Part shown: positions 32,592-44,456 of the stretch, one piece after another
Position numbering within the stretch: position 1 is the stretch's first letter
How the letters are laid out: every line of letters begins with the position of its first letter
From: Immersiella caudata
Taxonomy: Eukaryota > Ascomycota > Sordariomycetes > Sordariales > Lasiosphaeriaceae
Direction: 5' to 3'
Assembly: GCA_030512335.1 (NCBI GenBank)
Contig: JAULSU010000003.1
Location: 3,720,001 to 3,784,000 of the forward strand
Length of the DNA: 64,000 bases
Notes under the pieces: generated by a model
Databases searched by the model: none
What the model was told of the DNA's origin: nothing
The model's input: only the letters and a program-made list of their open reading frames with translations
Position numbers and translations under genes: made by a program

Positions 32592-35063
32592 GAGGCCGAT
32601 TCCTGCAAGAAGAAGAAGATCAAGGTGAAGCTCAACATCAACCGCCGTTGATGGCTTGCCTGGCACACGCTCCACAATATTTGCATTGCTCTGGCGTATT
32701 GGCGTCTTGGAAGACCAAAACCTGTTCTTTCTCCTTACCTTTCATAAGTCCTTGGCATTTTGGCAGTGCTGAACAAGGGCCTGTCCTGTTCTGGTTTATA
32801 GCTGGCAGGCGAAGGTCCCATATATGGGCGGTGTGTTTTTGGGAGGAAGCGATGGTCGTTGTGGGCGACAATACCCGGTTGCATTTGTGGCGGAGGTCAG
32901 CAGTGATGGATCAGGAGTGCTGGGTTGGTAGACTCTTAGATAGCGCAAATCAATGGTCCTTGACAAGCTGGTGGCGCGACTAGATGTGCATGTTTTTATT
33001 CCTACGCTGCGTTCTGCTAGATGAGGCACACCGTTTGCTCCGTCAAACGGAAGGGGTGACTCCCGTTTATACCTACTTCTACTGTCGTCCGCCTGAGAGT
33101 GGGTTGCACTCTGGGAGAATTTTGGTAAGATACCTTGCCTTCCTGTGGCGTCCATGGCGTCTCAACCTAAAGAGCAAGTTCAAGGCGATCCTCGACGTGT
33201 CCACCTCTGAGGTGGGAGGTAAACATATCCCAGTTCTGGCCTTTTACGACATGGAGCAAGCCGCAAAGGCAAAGCACCGCCCAGAACCTGCCTTCATGGG
33301 AGGCCCATATTGGGGGAAAGTTCATCAAGGTACAATATCTCCGTTGGCAGTTCGCCGGAGCGTTTTATGTGCCGTTTGCTTGAAGTCTTTGGGGAATTGT
33401 GAAGTCTCCTACTTCGGCGGTAACCAACGAAGATACTGAAGGTGAGGATCGCCTGTAGACCAATGGCGAGAAACATAGACAGGGCCGACGGAGGCGTAAT
33501 GTTCCTCAGCCTGTCGGCGCGTCGTCCTTCTACCTTGGCCTGGCATGTTGTTCCGAAGCAGTCAGGCTGGATTTACGAAAATCTTTTCAATTAGATTGGA
33601 ACCGCGTTAGAGGTAGACTGGTGCCCGAGGCTTGTGTTGTTATGTCCACGGTGGGCGACGGCACGGCACGGCATCCAAGCTAATCTGCTCCTCCAGGACG
33701 TCCTGCAGCAAACATCGGAATTTATATCGCTACGGGCCTCAACTGTGTTCCGGCATGGCCTCGAAGCCTGCTCGTCGACACAGATGCCTCGACAGCCTCC
33801 CTTCCCACGCCGTGGAGCAAGCAACACAGTCAATATCGACTTTAAGCCTCTAGGCACCGCCTCTCAAATACCATGACCGCCCAAAACTTCTTCCTCGCGT
33901 CCCAAGCCTTAGCCCAAGACTGCAACGAAAAGAATTGAAGAAAATCGCCGGTCAGACATCCATCAACACCCACCCCATCCGAGCGCCCGAAAGCAGACCT
34001 CAAAAGACAGGGTCCAGATCATCGCCCACTCTCTATACAGCCACAACTTGCGTCGCAACCGCCATCCTCACGGATAGATCGAGAGTAAAGAAGGGTGCTA
34101 ACTGTAGGGCGTTGAGGAGATAATTCATCAACCCGGGTGGATTCTGTGGCTCCTTTAGGGAACACAAAAGTGGACGACTACTATAGAAAAGATTCTATGA
34201 AGTATTGTCGACATGAAGAAGAAAAGAGAAAAGAGAAGGAAAAAGCAAGGGGAGGAGGGAGAACTTATAGGTGCGAATGGTGGTCTGTGCACGATTGCGA
34301 ATTTGCTTGTGGGTTCGGGAAATTTTTTTCGTTAGTGGGGTTAAAGTGGGTGTCACTGACTCGGGCTTAGTCTGGATGGACTTTGGGGTGCTGGGGTGGA
34401 ACCTTGGATGAGACCTGAAGTTGAGTTTGTTGGATGGATGGTTTCATCTTGCATTTGTGGCAGCCAGAAGTTTGTTTGCTGTCGAAGTCTGTTCTTGGGG
34501 GGTTTTTTTTCTTTTTGCGCTGCTTGGCCCGTGTTTGTGTTCTTCTCTTGAAGTTCGGACCAGAATATCCGTCATGTCAACATGTATTTGTAGTTTAGAG
34601 GAAGTATCTATAACTGAAAGGGGTGAACGAGGTGTACCGAGCATATAGAGCACTTTTGACATGCTATGCTGTGATTTCAAACCCTGGCACGAAGCGAGAT
34701 TATTCATGTTCAAGGTGATTGACCCTAACCCTGAATATCGAAGTTGAGTAATTATTTGAGACGTCCTTTCCATGCAACATTCCGCGAGCTACTATTCACG
34801 ACCATGTTAAACTGGCCAGCTGTTGAAATATACATCATATGTCTATTGCGTGAGTCTAGAACGACATTACCTTAATTGGCATTTTGATGCCGTTTCTATG
34901 AAAGGGTATCAAATGATTCCTCGACTGTCGTCGCTGATGCCCATGCGTCGTCATTACAGCCGTAGCCCCACCCTTTAGCCCACACCTCATTCCCTCTCAT
35001 CGCGTTTGGGGTCATCACTCGTATTGCCTCGCTCCCACCAAAAAAAGATGCAAAAAGAGATAC
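32592..35063. other. 2.5-kb gap, taf14 3' flank to slc1 3' flank
   Basis: Convergent genes on each side. The first 60 bases continue the taf14 frame (Lys-rich tail to TGA 32649-32651). The rest shows no supported gene; frames at 32984-33439, 33632-33876 and 34444-34773 lack family features. AT content rises at 34.1-34.9 kb. Confidence 0.5.
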
Positions 35064-36026
35064 TCATGGAGCGATCTTGAGATCACTTCCAGTCACCTTG
35101 GCCACTCCGTTAGAGGATTGCCCAGAAACGACAGGAGTCTTGCCCCTCGCCTCTTCTGTCACAGAGATAAGCTCCTTGAGCATGAGTTCCCGAGTAGACC
35201 TCGTGAGCTCATCAACATCGGCGGCGGTGAGTCCCTTGGTGGAAATCGGATCCAGAACTGGCAATGGTTAGCACAATGGTACGCGCTTCAATAAACTTAG
35301 AAGAGCAGTCTTACTCCTGATTGGAACGCTCCCAGAGCGGAAGACGAGCCCCTTGAGCCAAAGCACGTGGCTGTAGTTGGCAACGACGATGGGAACGATG
35401 GGCACCTGCGCCTGGACAGCGAGATGGAAGGCACCCTTCTTGAATGGCAGAAGCTCGGGCTCCTTGCTGTAGCTTCTTGTGCCCTCGGGGAACATGTAGA
35501 CGCTCTGGCGCTTGGAGCGAATCTCCTCGGCAGCGCCGCTCATGGCTTGGCGGGCGTCCTTGGTGTTGGAGCGGTTGATGAAGATGGCGCCGCTGAGAAT
35601 CATGAACCAGCCAAGGAAGGGTGTCTTCTTGAGCGAAGATTTGGCCGTCATGCTGCAGTACTTGGGAAAGGACCAGCCCAGCATGAGGACGTCGAGCTCG
35701 CTCTGGTGGTTGGCGATGAAGACAGCGGGGCGCGTTTCCAGGGCGTTACTGGGGTCCTGGACCTCAAATGTCACGCCCGTGGTCAGGGCCATGACAATCT
35801 TGAAGCAGCGGGCGGTAGCCCATTGCGCTATCTGGTAGCTGCCGACGAGCCGCAAGACGATCGACGCGAAGACGCCGAAAAGGGCGCTTACTAGCAGCGA
35901 GATGTATGACGCTAATACGCGGGCTACGAAGCCCGCCTTGGGTACGACTAGAGACAACATGTAGAAGGCGAGTGTCGAGGCGGTGTAGCCGATAGCGAAG
36001 TAGGCCATGTAGTCGAGGGCGGCCAT
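35064..36026 (-). CDS. slc1: 1-acyl-sn-glycerol-3-phosphate acyltransferase (Slc1, PlsC family)
   Basis: Converts lysophosphatidic acid to phosphatidic acid at the ER or lipid droplets, a core step in phospholipid and triacylglycerol synthesis. Exons 36026-35315 and 35257-35064 join across a 57-nt intron to give 301 aa. Two N-terminal hydrophobic segments (YMAYFAIGYTASTLAFYML and ISLLVSALFGVFASIVLRLV) precede the PlsC motifs: motif I NHQSELDVLMLG (NHX4D), motif II around GAIFINRSNTKDA, motif III FPEGTRSYSKE, and motif IV VPIVPIVVANYSH. The C-terminal exon adds LDPISTKGLTAADVDELT and a soluble tail. The ATG at 36026 puts the first membrane segment at the N-terminus; the frame stays open upstream but only with a GTG, not an ATG. 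Confidence 0.95.
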
Positions 36027-37310
36027 GGTTACGAGAGGAGGGGTCAACGTCGGCTGGACAGCAGGCGGGAGGCTTTCGGCAGCTCGACGCGCTGGAGGGG
36101 CTTTTTGTATATCACCCGACCAGCTGTTGGGCGCGAGGGGATTTTGGCTTTTCGATGGGGGGTTCTGGGAGAGCGACGTGGAGGCGCTAGCATGCGTCCT
36201 AGTCCTGGCAGATGTTGAGACTAGCAGGGCGGGATGGCTGGCCGAGGCATCAACGCTCGTGCGAAAGAATGCGACACGGGCCACGCGATGCAGCTGGGAG
36301 ACCCGTCACAAGCTACGGCGCCGTGCGGTTCGGGGGGCAGAACAAGAGTTATCGGGGGTCGGGATGGACTGTTGCGCACATAGCTCGGTGCATCCAGGGC
36401 GGCATGCAAAGAAAAGCCAAAACTGCGGATGTTGGGCAGAAAAAGTTGGGGTATGCAACCTTGGAGAAGCCACTGACCTGGTGGGGTGCCGCCAACACCG
36501 AGGCTGCTTTCCTGCCAATGGTGGGGCGGGCACACATGGCAACGCCAACAAACTCCGGGCCGTCACGATGCCGGCCTCTCCCCGTGGCCGACATCTGGGC
36601 CCCTATCTGTGCCGTGCAAGTGAATTGATGCAGGTACCCCTCGAATCGATGTTCTTGAAGCGAGACAGCATCACTTGCACTTGGCTGGGGTAGGTTTTCC
36701 ATCTTTAGCGCGCCGGCTTTCTAGCTGAAGCGTTGTAATTCGCTGATGGAGCCACCTCATGGTTTGGGCGTCACTATGAAAGTGGTCAACTGCTACCAAA
36801 CCCAGCAACCTGGTCTGCTTGAATCATTATATCCAAAATACAACAACTCCATTGTATCCAAAAAAAAACAGGCTCTTCCCGTCGAATGTCCTTTGCTTGC
36901 ATCAAATTGTAGATATATCCATCACGTGAACCGGCTGCGAGCTCGCATCATCTTGGCGTTTCGTGGCGCGGTCTTGGGACAGCTTGAGATTCGCTTTGCA
37001 CCTTCAATAATTTTAGCCGATTCCTGTACCTCACTTCGTGCCCCGACAGCTGACCATCGGCTGAACCTCGTCTACAGTAAGAAATCCGCAACTTGAGGAG
37101 CAGCAGGCACGACCTATGTCGCTGCTGACGGGTTTCTTGTGACCCCTGCCGCGTGGACCTTTGCGCCGCCGAATTCGACGTCAATCGCTCCCGGCTCCCT
37201 CCGTCAGCCGACAAGAAACCGATCGCCCGATCATGGTCACGGGGCACCGATAGTCCTCACAATTTCTAAGCCCTAAACTTCTGGTTCTCGGTTCGTCGCT
37301 GATCGGTACA
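36027..37310. other. divergent promoter region, slc1 / Anr2-like
   Basis: 1.3 kb between genes transcribed away from each other. Several frames on both strands (36025-36702) are open because the sequence is GC-rich, but none has protein family features. Confidence 0.55.
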
Positions 37311-39441
37311 ATGGCCGCAACCCGTCGAGGTCAGCCCGCCCTTTCGGTGCGGCTCCCGCAACCCGCCTCGCTGGCCGTCCTCCCCGACCTACCGCCTATC
37401 TCGGCCCTCTTCCTAATCGATTTCGATGTCAAAGCTGGTTATACAATTGTCTGGAAGCGGGCCGTACCGGGCCTTGAGCTGGAGGGCGTTGTTGAGTACA
37501 AGAGCTTGCCGTCGGGTCTGCATACTGTCACCGAGGATCTGGTGTACTTCGCCCACGACACCGCACATGCAGGGCTCAGCGCCTTCGTCAATGAGAGGAC
37601 GGAAGAGGAGGCAACGCGCCATGCGCGCATGATTGCTGTGGGTGTCTTGGTTCCCCTAAGTTATGGGCGGCTAGGGCGCGCTTGGCGGCACGCGCCGGCG
37701 TTGAAGGAGATGGCAAGGTAGGTCCAAACAAACACTCCATGCGCAAGCGGAGAGATCGCTCATGGTGCATGTCATACAGCGCACTGGCAACGGACGGGAA
37801 GAAGACGCAGCTTCTGGAGCAGTATTGGAAACAAAACGGCGCACGCGAGACGTCAGTGCCGCAACCGTTGAAGCCAATGGTGGAAACACCAGTGTCATCG
37901 CCAGCCCTGAGCTTCAAGTCGGCTCGCCCCGGGCAGCGCGGTCATACTAGGAATCGATCCGCATCCGATGGTGGCGCCTTGATACCGCCAGGTCACCGGC
38001 TGTCACCGTATCATCCCGCTTGGAGTCTCACCTCGTTGCTGGACACCTTCGGCCCCTTGATTTTCCCAATACACCGTGCGGCTCTCCTGCGCAAGCGTAT
38101 CCTCATCTCTACGCATGCGCCGGTGCATGAGCCTTGCAACTTTGGTGGGTTGGCTCGTCCGAGGAGCCGGAAAAGCATCACTGACAAGCTACAGTGTACG
38201 ATATTTCGGTTCTGTCTAATATCCCTCTCTCTGTCTGTGACGTTGTGGATCCTGCTGCATCAGTCGTGCGGTTACGGCCCCTTTTCAACATCGGCGTTCA
38301 TGATATTTCGTATCTCCTTGAGCACCAAGAAGCCATGAGGCAACGAAACAGCCCAGAACGCGGGCGCAACGACGATGATAGCGCTGTCGCCGACGAATCC
38401 GCGTCAGGGTGGGTCGCCTGCACGACAGATAGCATCCTGGCTATGAAGGAGAACCTTTGGGATATGCTCATCACCATGCCGGCCCCATATTCGTCCGGCG
38501 CGAAGGAGCGTGCCTGGCCGAACGTGGAGTGCCCCAAGGGTGTCCCGATCAAGGCCACGCAGCGTGATCTCCGTCGATTTCGCTCGCTCAAAACTGGCCT
38601 CGCCCGCCTTGCTGCGCTCTCATCCTCCAATACAACACAACCAACTCAGAACAGCTCTCAAAGCCCACACTTGGAAACCACTGAGGTTTCGGCTCCGGGC
38701 ACATCAGGTGCAATCCGTCTTTCCCGGTCTCCAACTCGGCCAAGCACCTGCCCGGAGGAAGGATCACGCCGTAGTCTTCTCGGCGACGACGATGAGGCGG
38801 AGAAGATCGTGGAGCCAACCACGTGGGCGGCTCTCGCCTACAGCGGTTTCATGTGGTGGGCATCTGCTGGCGAGCAGCGTGGCAGCGACGAGGTGGATGA
38901 GCAGGCGCATGACGGCGCTTTGCTCGCCGACCTAGCGCCTCACGGGTCGTCATCAACGCTACCGCAGCGAAGAGCAAGCTTTGGTGCCCCACTGAGCGCG
39001 GGTCTAGTTGACTCGGTCTCATCACTTACGGCACGGCGCGTGGGCGAGGATGGATATCCATCTGAGGACCAGGGTGACGATGAAGAGCGTGCGGGGATCG
39101 AATTGGCGATCATCGCGTACTTCCATCGCCTCACTACGGTTACTCTTGGTGTGCTGGCAGACATTGTGGACAGCTCAGACGATGATGACCTACTAGGCGT
39201 GGACTTCGACGCTGCGGAAGACGAGGATAGTGGGGAAGATGCTGGTCTACTGAGACCAGCTGAAGATGGTGACAGCAGTGGGTGGGTGCGGGTAGACAGT
39301 GAGGCGCTGGCGCAGATGGGGCTGGATGTGTGGAGCAAGGCGGATGCGGACTTTGTGAGGGAGCTGATGGCGAGGTATTTCGGGAGGAGAGCATATGTGG
39401 AGAATAAGGGGGTGGAGGTCTGCGGGTTAAGGGTGTGTTGA
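37311..39441 (+). CDS. Anr2 / LCHN (DENND11-like) protein, DUF2347 and DUF4484
   Basis: Fungal homologue of yeast Anr2 (YKL047W) and animal LCHN/DENND11, a divergent DENN-domain protein of uncertain function, likely acting on a small GTPase in membrane traffic. Three exons (introns 37718-37779 and 38145-38194) give 672 aa. N-terminal block ISALFLIDFDVKAGYTIVWKR, then GLHTVTEDLVYFAH and ARMIAVGVLVPLSYGRLGR. The middle reads SLLDTFGPLIFPIHRAALLR, KRILISTHAPV, VYDISVLSNIP, and then WVACTTDSILAMKENLWDMLI. The C-terminal half (about 480-672) has TWAALAYSGFMWWASAGEQ, IIAYFHRLTTVTLGVL, an acidic stretch (DSSDDDD and EDEDSGED), and ends WSKADADFVRELMARYFG. Splicing restores the NFVYDISVL block. Family assignment is from memory of Anr2/LCHN motifs; molecular role is inferred. 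Confidence 0.85.
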
Positions 39442-40211
39442 ACGGGGCTGTGATAATGGGTATGGGGATGGGAGTTTGCGGGAAAACGGTGTCATCATCA
39501 TCATGAATTTGGGTGTTCACAACATCTGGGTGCCGATGCGTTGAGGGTTGAAGGCATATATTTTCAGTGTTTATCTATCTATATAGACGAGCTGACGAGC
39601 TTGGGGTCGCAATGGTTTTATGGTTGTTGGCCTCTTGACGCATGTTGTTGATTCTAGTCCCACCCACACCCATAGAGAACTACCTCGTTTCCTTCTTTCA
39701 GTGCCACCAATCAATGTATTCGAAGATATCTGAGATACCACATTCTGGTCAGCGTTGGGGAACGTGCTGTCGATTGGTTGCCCAATCGCCGCTTCTGGGC
39801 ACCCCCTGGTCCAGCTGCAGTAGCGCGGCCGAAGCTCCCGACCCTTACGAAGCGGCCCTGCGCCAAGCGACGCCGCAGGTCGTTTTCCGTCCACCTCCAT
39901 CTTGAAACCCAAACGTCATTACCGTTGTCCGTGGAAAGCCGCTCAGTGGTAGTGCCACCCACGCAACGCAACGCTCACGCAACAAAGCCCCCCCAAGCCA
40001 CATGATCCCGGCTCTCAACAATGAACGAGCTCGAGTGATCCAGCAATCTATCACCTACGGCCGACTGCGCCTAACACGCAGTCCCAGTCCCAGTCTCACC
40101 CGTAGTCCTTCAATTCTAATTACCAGCCCAAGCCACCTTCCGTCTCAACAGCACAACGCTTCCTCCCGACATTACACAACCACCATTTCGGCCATCCACA
40201 AGGCACACAAC
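39442..40211. other. intergenic, Anr2-like to sip3
   Basis: Tandem genes. An in-frame ATG at 40002 lies 70 codons before the chosen sip3 start, so part of this stretch could be coding. No other structure seen. Confidence 0.55.
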
Positions 40212-43200
40212 ATGGCCGACCCAGCACCACCACAACAACCACCACCTTTGGCGGCGGCCACTGCCCACGGCAAATCCGTCTCCTCCACATCCGCCCCCAT
40301 TGCCGCTTCCCAACAACCACAACCCCCGCGCGACAAAGTCCGCCCGGGCCCAGCCATCCCCGTCGGCCTCAACGAAGCCGCACTCGACTCCCCAACTTTC
40401 CGCGCCGTCACCATCCACTTCTCCGAACAGCTCGACCACATCGAGCTGTGGCTCGAAAACTACACGCGCGCCACCCAAAAAGTCGTCCATGACTTCCTCG
40501 CCCTCGAACCCACCATCACCGCGTACCTCTCCAAGCTCTCCGGCCCCCCTCCCACCGCCTCCTCCACGCCCACCGCACCCGCCTCGGATGCCGTTCTCAA
40601 CGCAGATTACACCCTCCCCGCACTGCGCAAGGCCTCGGACAGTGCCAAAGACTGGTGGGGCGGGATACTCGCCTCCATCCGGCGGTTAGAAAGCACGAGC
40701 GTCGATCCCGTAAGGGCGTTCGTCCAGGGGGATTTGCGAAATTTCCGGGAGACGAGGAGGGCGCTGGACGCGGCACAGAGGACGTTTGATAGCACGCTGG
40801 CGCGGTATGTGAGTCAGAGCAAGACGAAGGAGCCGAGCGCGCTGAGGGAGGATGCGTTTGCGGTGTATGAGACGCGGCGAGCGTATCTGAAGGCGAGCTT
40901 GGACTTTTGCCAGATGGCGCCGCAGGTGAGGTGGGGGTTGGATAAGGTGTTGGTGAGGGTTAGTGCGGACTTGGGGAGGGAGATGGGGAGGGGGAGGGTA
41001 GGTGGCAAGGAGGTGGGAGGGGAGCTGGAGAGGATTAGGGGTTGGTCGAGGGAGATGGAGGCGAATGAGGGAGTGTTTAGGAGGGAGTTGCAGGTGGCGA
41101 GAAGGGAGATTGGGGAGGGGACGTTGACAATTTGGAAGCCGTCAAGGGAATTGGAGGACTATAGCGTTTCGACGGTGCCGTATTTGGGGTCGAGGGGGCC
41201 GATGGGGAGTGTGCAGAGAGGAGGGCAGGCGGCGATGATTTCGGAGAAGCAGGGGTGGTTGTTTTTGAGGGTGGTGTCGGGGAAGCCGGTGAGGACGACG
41301 TGGGTGAGGAGGTGGTACTATTGTCGGGATGGTATCTTTGGGTGGCTAGTGCAGGGCCCGCAGGGGGTGTTGCAGGGCGATGAGATTGGGGTGCTGTTGT
41401 GCAGCGCGAAGCCGGCAGTGCAGGAGGAGAGGAGGTTCTGCTTTGAGGTAAAGACCAAGACGCAGACGGTATTGCTGCAGGCGGAAACGCAGGCGCAGCT
41501 GATCGAGTGGCTGGAGGTGTTTGAGGTGGCGAAGAAGAAGGCGTTCGAGTCGAGCATGGGGAGGGATCAGAGTGCGTTCCTGGGGGGTGTTGATCCGGCT
41601 TTTGCGATTACGCCGCCATCGATGCCGGAGTTTTCAGCGAAGATGCTGGAGAATGTTGATGAGATGAACACTTCGCTGGAGAGAACGAATACCCTGCCAG
41701 TGCCTGGTGGGCCGGAAGGGGCTTCAAGGCCGAGCTCTGATGTGGCCATGAATCCGCCGAGACGGTCGATAACGGCGCTGGGTCGAGAGGATGGAGAGAG
41801 TGGACGGGACCATGCTGCGCGTATCATGCAAAAGCTGGATTTGCATCGCAAGGCGACCTTCGCGGCTGGCAGTGAGGTTGCTCCCGCGCCGGCAGCCGGC
41901 CAGAGCGGCATTGCTAGTCTCATCACTGCCAGCCAGTCATTTATTCCTTACGGACCGACATCTTCGCCACTCAATGCCCAACCTCCTGCTTTGAGGCTGC
42001 CGACGGTTGCGCCTGGGGCTCCAGGGGGGCGGCTGGCTCCTGCGACTTTTGCTAGAGCACCGATCTCAACACCTCTCGGGAAAGCTGCCATTGCGGCGAG
42101 TGCTGTGGGCGGCCGGACGTTGCCCAGTGCGGTTATGGCGAACTATTGGGGAAGTAGCCCATGGGGGTCGATATACTTTCAACCGCCTGGAGGTCCGGTG
42201 ACACCAAGGACTGACCTGGATGACCCTTTCATCTCAAAGACTCCTGTGGCAGAGAGGATCACGTCACCCGTCAACACGCACCGGAAGACGGTCAGTGTTG
42301 ATACTCGGCCTTCGTCCAAGGGTGGCGCGCAAGAAAAGGCCCCGCAAGTAGAAGTAACATTCCCGGCGGGTTACCCGGCTGAGTTGAGGGCGCAGTATGC
42401 GCAGTTTCGACTAGTTTTCCCTACGGTCCGCCCTGAAGAGAAGCCTGTGTTGGTGTTCAACGCCGCGTGGACGAGCTCATCCCCTGGCGAGGGCAAAGAG
42501 GGTCAGGGCATGGCTGGAAACGGGCGCATCTACGTGACACCAGACGATATGTTCTTCTATGGGCATCAAATGGGGCTGGTTGTTGCGTACACGATCAGTC
42601 TAGATGCTATCATGGAGGTCACAGCCGCCCCGGGCAAGGACTGCGACTTCATATTCTTGCATCTCAATCAGGACATGAACGACTCGGGCTTCTCGCGCAT
42701 CACTATCAGGGTGTTTCTCGAGGATTTCGCATTGCTTCACGCGAGGTTGAATCTCTTAGTTGATGACCTTCAGGCTGAGGAGCCAATGGAGATCCCGGAG
42801 ATTGTGTCGGCACTTCTGAACCTGGAAAAGGAACAGTATGAGAAACCCAGCCCTAGTGTGGAAAGCTGGGAGGAAGTTTCGTCGAACACACCCGTTGATG
42901 ATGGGACTGCGTTTGGTCGGCCGGTCATGCGGAGACACGGGCACTCCGGCGGGCGGTTTAGGCCGGATCGGGGTCTGTTAAGGAAGCCGGCGCAGAAGTT
43001 CCAGCTTCCAGCTCACGCTGTGGAGTATGAGCCTGATGATATGGGCAAGAGCGTGGCGGAGAGACACTTCGAAGTCAGTGCCAAGTCTTGCTTTCATGTT
43101 CTATTTGGCGATAAAAGCTTCATATTCCCCAAGCTTTACTTTGAGCGAAGGGCCAAGGAGATTGCACAAGGCCCTTGGGAGCTTCAGGACCACGGTCGGA

Positions 43201-44456
43201 TGAAGAGAAACTTCAAGTTCAAGGTTGACCATGTCGACATGCTCGGACGGTCTAAACCTGGCGAGGTGACGGACACGCAGACGATCGATGTCTTCAACGA
43301 CCACATCACGTACGTGGTCACCCACATCAAGACGCCGTGGCATCTGCCGCACTCGCAGGCATTCAAGCTCGTCACCAAGGTTGTCATCACGCATGTGGCC
43401 AAGTCGAAGTGCAAACTGGCCATTTACACCAAGGCAGACTGGTCTAAGGCGCCTGCTTTTGCCAAAAACATGGTCCAGCGCCAGGCTCTTGACGACGCGG
43501 CTAATGACGCCGAGGAACTCGCCGAGGTGGCTACCGACCAGGTGCGCAAGCTCGGCCCTCATAGCCGTACCAAGCGCGCGATCCAGGTGTACGGCGGTAT
43601 CGGCCAGCAGACACAGATCGTCGTCTTTACGCCGGACACTGCTGCTGATGGCGCAAAGAAGGCGACACAGATTCGCCCGCGCACGCTTACCGACATGCTC
43701 TGGGAGACCAGTCGGTCTTTTATGGAGAGTGCCATCACCTCGGTCATGATGTGGGCGTTTGCGGCGGTCAAGCGCATCTTTAGAATTATCACAGCACATA
43801 GACTGATACTGGTGCTGTTGGCGCTGAGCGCGTCGTATAACCTCGTGGTACTCACCCAGTCAAGTTCGGCTTGGTATGCCGAGCGCAGAGCGGCCAAGTA
43901 CATGGGGCGTATCGGTGTCGGCCCGAACTTGGTCATGGGCAAGGCGATATACCTTACCGATCTGGAGGAGGCAACGAGGGGTACAGTGGTGAAGAGCTGG
44001 GGAAGGCCGGTGGGGAGTCAGTGCTATGATACATTCCAGGCTATTGTCAACGCCACGGACCTCGACGCGCCGTTCCATGAGGCTGGCGCGGGGCTGTCTT
44101 CTCCTGCCAGCAAGGCTACGGCGAGAAGGCTGAGGAAGACGCGGCAGAGGTTGGGGAACTATCGGCATGATTTGCTGGTGGCGATGAGGGTGGTCAACGG
44201 GATTGAGCGGGAGATGATGCAGTCCGAGTGGGAAAATTGGCTTCAGGACGAGAATGGGCGGTGCGAACAGGTTAGGGGCTTGGTGGCCGATGGAGGCAAT
44301 GTGAATGTGGCTGGGGATGTTGCGCAGAAAGTGCTGGGTGGGAAAGGAGTGGAGAGAGAGGCGTTGAGGAAGTGGTATGAAGGGTATTGCGGGAGTTGTG
44401 AGGCCGATTGGGGGGCGCTGGTGAAAGAAGGGAAGGAGTCACGGCTGGTGATGTGA
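40212..44456 (+). CDS. sip3: Sip3/Lam3-type membrane contact-site lipid transfer protein (BAR-PH-GRAM-VASt)
   Basis: LAM-family protein: ER-anchored at contact sites, moving sterol through its VASt (StART-like) domain. Single exon, 1414 aa from ATG 40212. Domain order: Pro/Ala-rich N-tail; BAR-like helical region (about 55-330, starting TFRAVTIHFSEQLDHIELWL); PH domain (about 342-446, KQGWLFLRVVSG, WVRRWYYCRDGIFGWL, FCFEVKTKTQTVLLQAET); Ser/Pro-rich linker; GRAM domain (about 730-845, FRLVFPTVRPEEKPV, GRIYVTPDDMFFYGHQMG); VASt domain (about 946-1115, SAKSCFHVLFGDKSFIFPKL, MKRNFKFKVDH); a C-terminal membrane segment (about 1196-1214, LILVLLALSASYNLVVL). This matches yeast Sip3/Ysp1. An in-frame ATG at 40002 would add 70 Arg/Ser-rich residues; the shorter start is preferred because the usual N-tail begins there, but this is uncertain. 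Confidence 0.93.
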   Translation: MADPAPPQQPPPLAAATAHGKSVSSTSAPIAASQQPQPPRDKVRPGPAIPVGLNEAALDSPTFRAVTIHFSEQLDHIELWLENYTRATQKVVHDFLALEPTITAYLSKLSGPPPTASSTPTAPASDAVLNADYTLPALRKASDSAKDWWGGILASIRRLESTSVDPVRAFVQGDLRNFRETRRALDAAQRTFDSTLARYVSQSKTKEPSALREDAFAVYETRRAYLKASLDFCQMAPQVRWGLDKVLVRVSADLGREMGRGRVGGKEVGGELERIRGWSREMEANEGVFRRELQVARREIGEGTLTIWKPSRELEDYSVSTVPYLGSRGPMGSVQRGGQAAMISEKQGWLFLRVVSGKPVRTTWVRRWYYCRDGIFGWLVQGPQGVLQGDEIGVLLCSAKPAVQEERRFCFEVKTKTQTVLLQAETQAQLIEWLEVFEVAKKKAFESSMGRDQSAFLGGVDPAFAITPPSMPEFSAKMLENVDEMNTSLERTNTLPVPGGPEGASRPSSDVAMNPPRRSITALGREDGESGRDHAARIMQKLDLHRKATFAAGSEVAPAPAAGQSGIASLITASQSFIPYGPTSSPLNAQPPALRLPTVAPGAPGGRLAPATFARAPISTPLGKAAIAASAVGGRTLPSAVMANYWGSSPWGSIYFQPPGGPVTPRTDLDDPFISKTPVAERITSPVNTHRKTVSVDTRPSSKGGAQEKAPQVEVTFPAGYPAELRAQYAQFRLVFPTVRPEEKPVLVFNAAWTSSSPGEGKEGQGMAGNGRIYVTPDDMFFYGHQMGLVVAYTISLDAIMEVTAAPGKDCDFIFLHLNQDMNDSGFSRITIRVFLEDFALLHARLNLLVDDLQAEEPMEIPEIVSALLNLEKEQYEKPSPSVESWEEVSSNTPVDDGTAFGRPVMRRHGHSGGRFRPDRGLLRKPAQKFQLPAHAVEYEPDDMGKSVAERHFEVSAKSCFHVLFGDKSFIFPKLYFERRAKEIAQGPWELQDHGRMKRNFKFKVDHVDMLGRSKPGEVTDTQTIDVFNDHITYVVTHIKTPWHLPHSQAFKLVTKVVITHVAKSKCKLAIYTKADWSKAPAFAKNMVQRQALDDAANDAEELAEVATDQVRKLGPHSRTKRAIQVYGGIGQQTQIVVFTPDTAADGAKKATQIRPRTLTDMLWETSRSFMESAITSVMMWAFAAVKRIFRIITAHRLILVLLALSASYNLVVLTQSSSAWYAERRAAKYMGRIGVGPNLVMGKAIYLTDLEEATRGTVVKSWGRPVGSQCYDTFQAIVNATDLDAPFHEAGAGLSSPASKATARRLRKTRQRLGNYRHDLLVAMRVVNGIEREMMQSEWENWLQDENGRCEQVRGLVADGGNVNVAGDVAQKVLGGKGVEREALRKWYEGYCGSCEADWGALVKEGKESRLVM

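Noticed and set aside
34700..34740. CCCTAACCC-like string near 34723 as an internal telomere repeat
   Set aside because: Only about one and a half units; no array.
36024..36284. N-terminal extension of the Slc1 frame (86 codons)
   Set aside because: The extension starts with GTG, not ATG, and would push the first membrane segment away from the N-terminus.
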